DNA of 64,000 nucleotides, taken from the NCBI GenBank assembly GCA_964367935.1, contig CAYIYZ010000005.1:100114-164113 (forward strand), given 5' to 3'. The position numbers and the translations under genes are program-made. Under the pieces are notes generated by a model. It saw only the letters and a program-made list of their open reading frames with translations. It ran no database searches and was not told the DNA's origin. Shown here one piece after another: positions 45,410 through 53,047 of this stretch. Every line of letters begins with the position of its first letter. The first letter of the stretch is position 1. This stretch comes from Scatomorpha sp964367935 (lineage in GTDB: Bacteria > Bacillota > Clostridia > Oscillospirales > Oscillospiraceae).

Positions 45410-46408
45410 TTAACTTGTCATTTCCAATATAGACTCTAAGAGACCTTCAGAGAAATTCGCCTCATAGTCGGGGTAAACGCTCTGTGCCAATTCAACGAAG
45501 GGCGCTACATCGGGATATGTAACCATCATTCCCTTTTCCTCTAAGTCCGCTATAGCGGCAGCTTCACCTTCACTCAGTAGTTGACGCTCATACTCACCCG
45601 CTTCTTTCGCAGCGTCTATGAGGATCTGCTGTGTTTCCTCGTCAAACTGCTCCAAAGCAGTATTGCTTATGAGCAGACATGCAGGTGAATATACGTGATT
45701 TGTTATTGCTAAGTGCTCATTAACTTCAAATATGCTTTGTGATTGAATAATTGCTATGGGATTTTCCTGTCCGTCTATTACACCCTGTTGCAGCGATGCG
45801 AAAACATCACTCCAAGTCATAGGCGTAGGATCCGCTCCCAAAGCTCTAAACGCCGCCAAATGTATCTCGTTTTCCTGTGTGCGGATTACCAAGCCCTCAA
45901 GATCCTCTACTCCGTTAATCGGCCTTTTTGAGTTTGTAAACTGGCGGAATCCGTTCTCCCAAAAAGCCGCACCCGTAACGCCTATTGAATCGAGCTGAGC
46001 CAAGAGTGAGTCACCTATTTCACTATCCAACACCATTCTCGCTGTTTCAGTGTCAGGGAAAAGATAGGGCAGATCCAACACAAGAAAATCACTTACAAAG
46101 TTTCCTATAGGACCGGTCGAGCTGACCGCTATATCTATGGTTCCAAGCTGAAGACCTTCAATGCTCGCACGCTCGTCGCCCAAAAGTCCACTGTCAAAAA
46201 TTTCGATTTGAACCATGCCGTTCGTGCGCTCTTCAACCAACTCTTTATATTTTACCAAGCCTAAATGGTAAGGGTGCGTAGTGGAAACAGAGTGAGATGC
46301 CTGTAAAACCACAACCTCATCAGGCTCGCCGCCTCCACATGCGGATAGTGACAACACAATAGCCAAAACTAACACTACAGCCGAGAATTTCTTGCTTAAC
46401 TTTTTCAT
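45410..46408 (-). CDS. dctP: TRAP transporter solute-binding protein (DctP)
   Basis: 332 aa. Lipoprotein signal with L-S-L-S-A-C near residue 24. The mature part has the DctP features L-Q-A-S-H-S-V-S-T-T-H-P, V-Q-I-E-I-F-D-S-G, and the carboxylate-binding Arg in G-L-V-I-R-T-Q near residue 172, followed by G-A-D-P-T-P-M-T-W-S-D. The Arg indicates an acid ligand. AAAGGAG precedes the start. It is first gene of the TRAP operon and starts 151 bases after the pantoate operon's last gene; a TTGTAA-17-TATTGT promoter is possible in that gap. Confidence 0.93.
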   Translation of the reverse strand: MKKLSKKFSAVVLVLAIVLSLSACGGGEPDEVVVLQASHSVSTTHPYHLGLVKYKELVEERTNGMVQIEIFDSGLLGDERASIEGLQLGTIDIAVSSTGPIGNFVSDFLVLDLPYLFPDTETARMVLDSEIGDSLLAQLDSIGVTGAAFWENGFRQFTNSKRPINGVEDLEGLVIRTQENEIHLAAFRALGADPTPMTWSDVFASLQQGVIDGQENPIAIIQSQSIFEVNEHLAITNHVYSPACLLISNTALEQFDEETQQILIDAAKEAGEYERQLLSEGEAAAIADLEEKGMMVTYPDVAPFVELAQSVYPDYEANFSEGLLESILEMTS

Positions 46409-46559
46409 TTCTTCATCTCCTTTAAATATAATCCATACTTTTGCCCATTTAATACAAGGTCACCCTACTCTAACAATAACACAACGACAATTGCCTTACA
46501 AGAGATTTTTAGACAAGTTTTCCCGCTTCTCTCTCAAGGTCATGTACACAAAATCCCCC

Positions 46560-47165
46560 CTACTTTTCCGTATATATTTTATCCATGCGTATATCCCATT
46601 TTTGTGTAGGAACTCTCTTTGTTCTTTGACATTCAAACGCCACAGCCACTATTACGGCATTATTGCATTTCGAGAGAAAACGGTCATAAAACCCTGCTCC
46701 CATACCAATGCGCTCCCCTTGCTCATCAAATACCGTACAAGGGCATATCACAAGGTCAATGTCCTTAGATTGAATTTCTTCCGACCTTTCTCTAATCGGT
46801 TCTAAAATGCCGTAATATCCCTCAGTCCACGACTTCTCGTCTTTCGGACTGAGCGCTATCATCTCCCCATCACTTACACATAAAGGGTAGCAGAGCTTTT
46901 TACCCATAGTTTCAGCCACTGTCTCAAGGGCGTCAAGCCGCACCTCGCCTCTCGTCGCTTTATACAGCATTACAGTCTTTGCTCTTTTAAACCTCTCCGA
47001 CCCGAGTATATGTTTGCATATCCTTTCAGAGAGTTCTTCTCGCTCTATTGCAGTCAGGGCGTTGCGTGCATCTATTTTCTCACGACGTAAGCGCTCTTTA
47101 TCTGTCATATCAAAAGTTCTGCTCATGTCTCCTGCCATACACTCCACTTCCTCACGCTCAGTCAT
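46560..47165 (-). CDS. 5-formyltetrahydrofolate cyclo-ligase
   Basis: 201 aa from ATG 47165, chosen because CGGAGG lies 6 bases upstream; the ATG at 47195 has a weaker site. The R-R-E-K-I-D-A-R-N-A-L start of the fold, and the signature G-E-R-I-G-M-G-A-G-F-Y-D-R-F-L with its ATP-binding role, are clear. The enzyme makes 5,10-methenyl-THF from 5-formyl-THF with ATP. It is last in an operon with panB and panE; PanB uses 5,10-methylene-THF, so the linkage makes sense as one-carbon supply. The N-terminal 25 residues before the domain are unusual and rich in Glu. Confidence 0.9.
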   Translation of the reverse strand: MTEREEVECMAGDMSRTFDMTDKERLRREKIDARNALTAIEREELSERICKHILGSERFKRAKTVMLYKATRGEVRLDALETVAETMGKKLCYPLCVSDGEMIALSPKDEKSWTEGYYGILEPIRERSEEIQSKDIDLVICPCTVFDEQGERIGMGAGFYDRFLSKCNNAVIVAVAFECQRTKRVPTQKWDIRMDKIYTEK

Positions 47166-47209
47166 CGCATACCTCCGCTTCCTGTCTGACTTCATATCTC
47201 ATCTGCCCC

Positions 47210-48133
47210 TCAGCGATCATATGTTCTCTCTTTTGCGTGTATAAGATTGGTAATAAGCGCATTAAGCGGTGCTTCCATGCCCACTTTAGCCGCCTCGGAA
47301 ACCACCGCACCGTTTATCATGTCTACCTCCGTGCGACGCCTATTCGTAACGTCCGCCAACATGGAGGCACGATTTTCACCTGTCTCAAGTGCAATGTCAA
47401 TGACGTTCTTAAAAACCTCGTCAAAATCAAAATCCATACCTGCGGCGCTTACCACTTCCACGGCTTCTTTTACAAGCATTCGAGACACGCTATTGGCATA
47501 CTCATTTTCCGCTATGCATTTGTTCGTGTCATCGAGTAACGCACAGATGGCGTTTATGCCTATATTCACAAACAGCTTGCTCCAGACAAGCTCCTTGACA
47601 TCGGCTGTTAACTCCACCTTCGGCACTCCACTCTCTTGCATCAGTTTAGCCACCGTCTCTGCATTTTTCTGATTTTTAGTAACAGATCCCATATGCGTCG
47701 GCCCCTGCCCCTTATGTAGCACCAGGCCCGGTCCGGCTACTATGGCGCCACCGCCACTTGTCCCGAGAACTATCTGCTCTTCAGCCACGAATTTCGCTAT
47801 TTCATCGCCGTTGCCGTATCCGTTTTGCAACGATAATATTATTGTACTCGACCCAATAAGACTCTTATTGGCGCTTAATGCATCGGCAGTTTGATAGCCT
47901 TTGGTGACCAAAATTACAAGCTCCGCTTCGGAACACGCACTTGTGTCCGTCGTCGCTTTCATGTTTCTGTAAATCTCAGTTGTCCCATCTAAATGAACAA
48001 ACTCAAGACCTTTTTCGTTTATCGCATCTATATGCTCCTTATAAACGTCAACCAGTAAAACATCATTATTCTTGCAAAGATATGTGCCGTATATGCAGCC
48101 CATCGCTCCGGCGCCGATTATTGCTATTTTCAT
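47210..48133 (-). CDS. panE: 2-dehydropantoate 2-reductase (PanE/ApbA)
   Basis: 307 aa, usual length. NAD(P)-binding Gly motif I-I-G-A-G-A-M-G-C at 5-13; V-T-K-G-Y-Q-T with the catalytic Lys region near 77; K-L-F-V-N-I-G-I-N-A-I near 190 and R-R-T-E-V-D-M-I-N-G with the substrate Glu/Asn near 265-275. It reduces 2-dehydropantoate to pantoate in pantothenate synthesis. It lies 18 bases after panB and 14-44 bases before the cyclo-ligase gene. Confidence 0.93.
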   Translation of the reverse strand: MKIAIIGAGAMGCIYGTYLCKNNDVLLVDVYKEHIDAINEKGLEFVHLDGTTEIYRNMKATTDTSACSEAELVILVTKGYQTADALSANKSLIGSSTIILSLQNGYGNGDEIAKFVAEEQIVLGTSGGGAIVAGPGLVLHKGQGPTHMGSVTKNQKNAETVAKLMQESGVPKVELTADVKELVWSKLFVNIGINAICALLDDTNKCIAENEYANSVSRMLVKEAVEVVSAAGMDFDFDEVFKNVIDIALETGENRASMLADVTNRRRTEVDMINGAVVSEAAKVGMEAPLNALITNLIHAKERTYDR

Positions 48134-48151
48134 TTTTTCGTCACCGCCCGA

Positions 48152-48985
48152 TTAATCTAAGGGCGGTATCTCTACCTGCTTATTAAAACTATACTCCGGT
48201 GACGGGAAGGTGCCGTCTAATGTTTCTTTATGAAATGCATTCAGTCCCGCTACCATCTCCTGACGGATATTCGCAAAATGCTTTACAAACTTGGGCTTAA
48301 AGTCGCCGTACATGTTAAGTAGATCCTGTGTAACCAAAACCTGACAGTCAACATCAGGTCCTGCGCCTATGCCGAGTATAGGTATTTTAACCGCCTTAGT
48401 CACAGCGGCCGCAACGACGGAGGGTACACATTCTAAAACTATGGAAAACGCACCTGCCGCTTCAAGTGCCTTGGCGTCCTCTATTATCTTCTTTGCGGTC
48501 TCCGGCGTACCGCCCTGCATTTTGAAGCCACCGAAAGATGTTGCCGACTGCGGTGTCATGCCTATATGACCCATAACCGGTATGCCCACCTCCACCATGC
48601 GCTTCACCGTCGGTGCCATGAGTACTCCGCCCTCGAGCTTTACACAGTCGCAATTTGTCTCCATAAGGATACGGCAAGCGGTGCGTATCGCCTGTTCTGC
48701 GCTCTCCTGATATGAACCGAAAGGCATATCGCCGACTATAAATGTATTCGGTGCCCCTTTTACTACCGGTCTTATATGATGAATCATATCATCAACGGTA
48801 ACACCAACGGTAGTGTCATACCCGAGCATTATCATGCCAAGTGAATCTCCAACAAGAATAACCTCCACTTCACTCTCATTAACTATAGTCGCAGTGGTGT
48901 AATCATACGCCGTCACATACGCAAATTTTTGACCCTCATCTTTGTATTTTTGGAAATCGAGAACGGTCATTTTTTTCTTACTCAT
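48152..48985 (-). CDS. panB: 3-methyl-2-oxobutanoate hydroxymethyltransferase (PanB)
   Basis: 277 aa, the normal size. Y-V-T-A-Y-D-Y-T at about 24-31, metal-binding V-G-D-S-L-G-M near 45, D-D-M-I-H-H, G-D-M-P-F-G-S-Y near 85, K-L-E-G-G, H-I-G-M-T-P-Q and the catalytic Glu in L-E-C-V-P. It makes 2-dehydropantoate from 2-oxoisovalerate and methylene-THF. First gene of panB-panE-cyclo-ligase; panC and panD are not in the window. Confidence 0.95.
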   Translation of the reverse strand: MSKKKMTVLDFQKYKDEGQKFAYVTAYDYTTATIVNESEVEVILVGDSLGMIMLGYDTTVGVTVDDMIHHIRPVVKGAPNTFIVGDMPFGSYQESAEQAIRTACRILMETNCDCVKLEGGVLMAPTVKRMVEVGIPVMGHIGMTPQSATSFGGFKMQGGTPETAKKIIEDAKALEAAGAFSIVLECVPSVVAAAVTKAVKIPILGIGAGPDVDCQVLVTQDLLNMYGDFKPKFVKHFANIRQEMVAGLNAFHKETLDGTFPSPEYSFNKQVEIPPLD

Positions 48986-49147
48986 TTGGCATCATCCTTC
49001 CTATAACTAATCTTTTTCTCGCTTTTTGAAAACACAAAAATTATAACATTTTACACTGTGTTGGTCAATGAATTTATGATAATTCCGTCGTATTGTACGA
49101 AACCTATGAATATAGCTTGGTTACTTCACTTTAGGGTGACACACATA

Positions 49148-49174
49148 AAATCATCGGTTAAAGATAGGCAAAGT
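49148..49174. repeat. 27-bp direct repeat, copy 1 (downstream of secreted protein gene)
   Basis: AAATCATCGGTTAAAGATAG plus GCAAAGT matches 49981-50007 with one mismatch. It lies in the 371-base gap 48986-49356, which otherwise holds a terminator at 49235-49268 and the sequence CTTTAGGGTGAC (49129-49140), also found at 61695-61706. No gene is visible in the gap. Confidence 0.75.
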
Positions 49175-49234
49175 TAAAGCGATAATTGCGGATAATAGCT
49201 TATAGCTCCTATGACGCTGTACTCGAGATAAAAT

Positions 49235-49268
49235 AAGAGGGCAACCACTTGAAAGTAGTTACCCTCTT
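49235..49268 (-). terminator. Terminator after the helical-repeat protein gene
   Basis: A stem of about 14 bp with two mismatches (49235-49250 with 49253-49268, GAAA-type loop) lies 89 bases past the minus-strand stop at 49357. Confidence 0.7.
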
Positions 49269-49356
49269 CAAATTGTGCTTGATAGGATTATTCCCTGCGC
49301 TACCAATTTTTATTATTTCAAATCCTATTTTGAGTGTTTAAGGCCAAAACGTCATA

Positions 49357-49893
49357 TTAGATGGCTGGGATACTTTCGATAATATCTTGAATATTCTTTA
49401 ATCTCTCCAATGTATAGCCGTTTGCCTTTATTTCACTAAGTTGAGTTTTAGCTTCCTCTGAGTTTAGACCACTTGCACTCATAAACTTATTGAATATTCC
49501 CTCGAAATTGGCTTTAGCTTCATCAAGAGTAATACCCTTCGCTTCAAGCTCTGCTTTGAACGCGTTCAAACTTTCAAAAGTTTTCCCATCTGCCTTGAAG
49601 GCTGCAATGATGGCTTGGGCTTCTTCGATTGAAATTCCACCAGCGGTAGCAAATTCACCAAGCATAGTTTCAAAGTTAGCTTTTGCGTCCTCTAATGTGA
49701 CACCTTTTGCATCGAGATTTTCTTTGACGTTTCTTAGTCCTTCTAATGTCATTCCGCTTGCTCTGAATTCTTCGAGTGTCATACCTGTTTCTACGGTCGC
49801 AACTTCCGGCTCTGCCGCAAATGCTGTAACGCCTGTACCTCCAATTACCATAAGTGCTGCGAGTGCGAGTGATGCAATTTTCTTTGTGAACAT
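49357..49893 (-). CDS. Secreted protein with 56-residue tandem helical repeats
   Basis: 178 aa. Signal peptide (about 1-27, ending A-F-A-A). The mature part has two full 56-residue units plus part of a third: L-E-G-L-R-N-V-K-E-N-L-D-A-K-G at 50 recurs as F-E-S-L-N-A-F-K-A-E-L-E-A-K-G at 106 and L-E-R-L-K-N-I-Q at 162. Each unit has the motif G-x-T-L-x-E-A-K-A-N-F-E. The whole is predicted to be alpha-helical and acidic, with no Cys. AAGGGAG precedes the ATG. It is divergent from the regulator-kinase-hydrolase operon and shares a candidate regulator site, so it is probably under that system. I do not recognise the family. Confidence 0.82.
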   Translation of the reverse strand: MFTKKIASLALAALMVIGGTGVTAFAAEPEVATVETGMTLEEFRASGMTLEGLRNVKENLDAKGVTLEDAKANFETMLGEFATAGGISIEEAQAIIAAFKADGKTFESLNAFKAELEAKGITLDEAKANFEGIFNKFMSASGLNSEEAKTQLSEIKANGYTLERLKNIQDIIESIPAI

Positions 49894-49980
49894 AATAGTT
49901 CTCCCTTCTGCCAGGGCGGTTAATTTTATTTTTTGGTTTTGCTTACCCTGTGATCAAATTATAGAATAAATGACGGTGGA

Positions 49981-50013
49981 AAATCATCGGTTAAATATAG
50001 GCAAAGTATAGGC
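49981..50013. promoter_or_regulatory. Direct repeat copy 2 and candidate OmpR-type regulator box
   Basis: Contains the 27-bp repeat also found at 49148-49174, and within it a tandem TATAGGCA-AAG-TATAGGCA (49996-50014) with an 11-base period, the spacing typical of OmpR/PhoB-type sites. It lies between the divergent secreted-protein and regulator genes, 16 bases before the regulator's -35. Confidence 0.55.
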
Positions 50014-50029
50014 AGTTGCCCTTGTGACC

Positions 50030-50058
50030 TTACATTATTTTTTCAGGTATGCTATAAT
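50030..50058 (+). promoter_or_regulatory. Promoter of the regulator operon
   Basis: TTACAT (50030-50035) and a perfect TATAAT (50053-50058) are 17 bases apart, 18 bases before the ATG at 50077. The weak -35 suits activation from the upstream tandem box. Confidence 0.75.
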
Positions 50059-50076
50059 GCAATCAGAGGTGATCTG

Positions 50077-50754
50077 ATGAAAATTTATATAGCTGACGAT
50101 GAAAAATCTATCAGAGATATTATCAGCGGATTTTTGAAAAACAGCGGTTATGAAGTAACTGCTTTTGAAACAGGCGACGCACTCAAAGAGAAATTTGAAG
50201 AAAGTCCGTCTGATATGGTTGTCTTAGATATTATGATGCCGGGAACAGATGGAGTGACACTTTGTGCGAAAATTCGAGAGCGTAGCAATGTGCCAATCAT
50301 TATAGTGTCCGCAAAAGATAGCGAACTCGATAGAATTACCGGCATCACAATGGGTGCTGATGATTACTTAGTAAAGCCTTTTGCACCTATGGAACTTGTG
50401 GCAAGAGTAAACTCTATTTTTCGCAGAATGTCATTTAGCGACACTGTAAAAGCGAAAAATATTTTAAGCTATGGCAATATTGAGATTGATATTTCAATGA
50501 AAAAATGTACTACAAATGGAGAAAAATTTGATGTAACACCCACAGAATTTGGCCTGCTTGTTTATATGTTTGAAAACTCTGACCACGCAGTTTCGAGGGA
50601 AGAACTCCTTAAAAATGTTTGGAAATTTGATTATGAGGTTGACACTAAGGCTTGCGATGATGTATTAAAAAGGCTTCGCAAAAAACTTGTAAAAACAAAT
50701 GTTAGGATAACAGCAGTTTGGGGATTTGGCTTCAAGCTTGAATTGGAGGGATAG
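50077..50754 (+). CDS. Response regulator, OmpR type
   Basis: 225 aa. Receiver (1-118) with D7-D8-E9, phospho-Asp51 (V-L-D-I-M-M-P-G) and K-P-F; winged helix (about 130-225) with V-T-P-T-E-F-G-L-L-V-Y and D-D-V-L-K-R-L-R-K-K. AGAGGTGAT before the ATG. First of three genes with a sensor kinase (start 2 bases after this stop) and a metallo-hydrolase. The strong AT bias of codons in this operon differs from the GC-richer genes on both sides, a sign of recent gain. Its likely target is the divergent secreted protein. Confidence 0.93.
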   Translation: MKIYIADDEKSIRDIISGFLKNSGYEVTAFETGDALKEKFEESPSDMVVLDIMMPGTDGVTLCAKIRERSNVPIIIVSAKDSELDRITGITMGADDYLVKPFAPMELVARVNSIFRRMSFSDTVKAKNILSYGNIEIDISMKKCTTNGEKFDVTPTEFGLLVYMFENSDHAVSREELLKNVWKFDYEVDTKACDDVLKRLRKKLVKTNVRITAVWGFGFKLELEG

Positions 50755-50755
50755 A

Positions 50756-52162
50756 ATGACACCCATACGAAAACGAATATCAAGACCTTTTCTTGCTATC
50801 ATTATTTTAATCCCGATTACGATTATGCTTCTTTTTAATGTTATCGTATCCTTTTATTCAAAAACACAGGCGGAAGAAGATTTAATGCAGGCAGTATCTG
50901 AAATTGAGCAAAGCTTAGTTAGTGATAACACTACTTCTTCACTACCTAATCGTCCAAATTTAGGTCAAAATTCGAATATTCCCACTCAAAACACAAATGA
51001 GGATTTGCCCAATATGGCTTGGATTATAAACAATCAAAGCCACAGCAACTCGGTAGAACTTGTTGTGTATAATCAAAACGGTGAACTTTCAAGACTTTTC
51101 AATGAGGAAAGTTTTGTTACTGAGGATTTAGGCGAATTGATTTATGCAGAAACCGAAGCTCTGGGCTATGACGAGATAGGATATGTGAGTTTTGGTGGAG
51201 ATACATATTATATCGTCGAAATAGAGTATGAAACACAAACTTTTTCAGATAAACTTGTCTATATTTCAAAAGGTCTTGTTATAGATGAATTCGTCACAGC
51301 GATAAATATTGCGTTACTTATAGTATCGATCGCTATTACACTTGTTGCTTTATTTGTTTCTACAAGGGTTACAAATGCTATTGCAAAACCAATAGAGCAT
51401 TTGACTTCGCTTGTAGAAAATATGAAATCAGATGAGTTAATAGTTATAGATGATAGAAGTGATAGCCTTGAGCTACAAAAACTCACTACAGAAATAAATG
51501 CTCTTAACAAAAGAATTTATCATTATAACGAAAGTCAAAAGAACTTTTTACACAATGCTTCACACGAACTTCGTACTCCGCTTATGAGCATACAAGGTTA
51601 TGCTGACGGTATCGAAATGGGGATTTTTGAAGATGCTAAGGGTACAGCTCATCTTATTTCTGACCAAAGCAAAAGACTAACAAAATTAGTTGACAGCTTG
51701 CTAACGCTTGCACGAGCAGAGAATTTTAATGCCAATAAAAAACTTGAAAGGCTGAATGTTAGCGATTGTTTAGCCGATATGCTGAACACTTACAAAGGGT
51801 ATGCTGTAAGCAGTAATATCGAACTTAATGCTGATATAATGCCGAATTTATTTGCAAATGCAAACAGTGAACTTCTGACAGGCTCGGTCGGCAATATCAT
51901 GTCAAATGCCATTAGGTACGCAACGTCGACAGTAAGCCTCACGCTTGAAAGCAAAGAAAATTATGCTGTCATAACAATCAAAGACGACGGTAAGGGTATC
52001 GAAAACCTTGATAAGATTTGGAGCAGATTTTTAAAAGGTGAAGATGGTAACTTCGGCTTAGGTCTTTCTATAGCTAAAACTTCAGTAGAAATGATGAACG
52101 GTGCAGTTCGTGCTTATAATGATGGCGGTGCAGTGTTCGAGGTAAAATTAAACTTAGTATGA
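50756..52162 (+). CDS. Sensor histidine kinase
   Basis: 468 aa from ATG 50756 (GGAGGG upstream, one base after the regulator stop). Membrane helices at about 12-35 and 180-200 enclose an Asn/Gln-rich outside domain; HAMP about 200-255 (A-I-A-K-P-I-E-H-L), HisKA with S-H-E-L-R-T-P-L-M-S near residue 270, and HATPase with N-I-M-S-N-A-I-R-Y-A and G-L-G-L-S-I-A-K. The build is that of small vancomycin- or bacitracin-type sensor kinases. It overlaps the hydrolase gene by 4 bases. Confidence 0.93.
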   Translation: MTPIRKRISRPFLAIIILIPITIMLLFNVIVSFYSKTQAEEDLMQAVSEIEQSLVSDNTTSSLPNRPNLGQNSNIPTQNTNEDLPNMAWIINNQSHSNSVELVVYNQNGELSRLFNEESFVTEDLGELIYAETEALGYDEIGYVSFGGDTYYIVEIEYETQTFSDKLVYISKGLVIDEFVTAINIALLIVSIAITLVALFVSTRVTNAIAKPIEHLTSLVENMKSDELIVIDDRSDSLELQKLTTEINALNKRIYHYNESQKNFLHNASHELRTPLMSIQGYADGIEMGIFEDAKGTAHLISDQSKRLTKLVDSLLTLARAENFNANKKLERLNVSDCLADMLNTYKGYAVSSNIELNADIMPNLFANANSELLTGSVGNIMSNAIRYATSTVSLTLESKENYAVITIKDDGKGIENLDKIWSRFLKGEDGNFGLGLSIAKTSVEMMNGAVRAYNDGGAVFEVKLNLV

Positions 52163-52887
52163 ACAAAATTTGTGAAATAGGCGGAATTTTTATGGACGGA
52201 AAAATTATAATTTTAGATCTAGCTTTTGAGTTTGGCGGAACAAATGACAGTATACATCCAGTTGTTTTGTTGGATAACAAGGAAGCAGTTTTAATTGATT
52301 GTGGATATACAGGTTTTCTGCCGAATATTGAAACTGAACTTTTGAGAAATGGAATTGCACCTAAATCTTTAACCAAAATTCTAATTACACATCACGACCA
52401 CGACCATATGGGTTCACTCTATGACTTAAAGGAAAAATACACTCATATTAATATCATTTCAAGTGAGATTGAAGCTGATTATATTTCGGGTAAGTCAAAA
52501 TCTTTAAGGCTTGTACAAGCCTTAAAAATGCAAAACAATTTACCGGATGAACAAAAAGCCTTTGGCGAACAATTTATTTCAATGTTAAACCAAGTTAAAT
52601 CGGTTGCTACAGATTTAGTTGTAAATGATGGAGATGTATTAGATATATGTGGTGGTTTAGAAATTATAGATACCAGTGGACATACAAAGGGGCATATTTC
52701 CTTGTATCTTCCAAAGCATAAAACTATTGTTGCAGGAGATGCAATAGTTTTAGAACATGAAAAACCGGCTATTGCAAATCCGCAGTTCGCATTTGATGAA
52801 GAAGCTGCAATTTCTTCTTTGAATAAACTGCTTTCACTTGATGCAAAGCGCATTATTTGCTATCACGGAGGAGTTTTTACTAAATAG
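52159..52887 (+). CDS. MBL-fold metallo-hydrolase
   Basis: 242 aa. The metal signature H-H-D-H-D-H-M-G near residue 76, His in S-G-H-T-K-G-H near 175 and Asp in A-G-D-A-I-V near 195 give the full two-metal set. Family members hydrolyse many esters, lactones and thioesters; the substrate is unknown. ATG overlaps the kinase stop (ATGA), so it is co-translated with the two-component genes, unusual for this enzyme class. It could make or remove the signal sensed by the kinase. Confidence 0.9.
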   Translation: MNKICEIGGIFMDGKIIILDLAFEFGGTNDSIHPVVLLDNKEAVLIDCGYTGFLPNIETELLRNGIAPKSLTKILITHHDHDHMGSLYDLKEKYTHINIISSEIEADYISGKSKSLRLVQALKMQNNLPDEQKAFGEQFISMLNQVKSVATDLVVNDGDVLDICGGLEIIDTSGHTKGHISLYLPKHKTIVAGDAIVLEHEKPAIANPQFAFDEEAAISSLNKLLSLDAKRIICYHGGVFTK

Positions 52888-53008
52888 TGACTATTCATAA
52901 GCGTCCACTTTGCGCATCAAATTTTCATCTATCACACAAAACGAACTTAGAGGGTCGCAGACCGGAGTGGGTCGGCAATTATATATAGCATTTCAGACCG
53001 AAACATAG

Positions 53009-53014
53009 TATAAT
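53009..53014 (+). promoter_or_regulatory. -10 element of the leucine-rich-repeat gene
   Basis: A perfect TATAAT with a TAG just before it, 33 bases before the start of the lipoprotein gene. No good -35 is visible at 17 bases. Confidence 0.5.
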
Positions 53015-53047
53015 ACAGTTATATCAACCATGGAAAGGATGAACACA

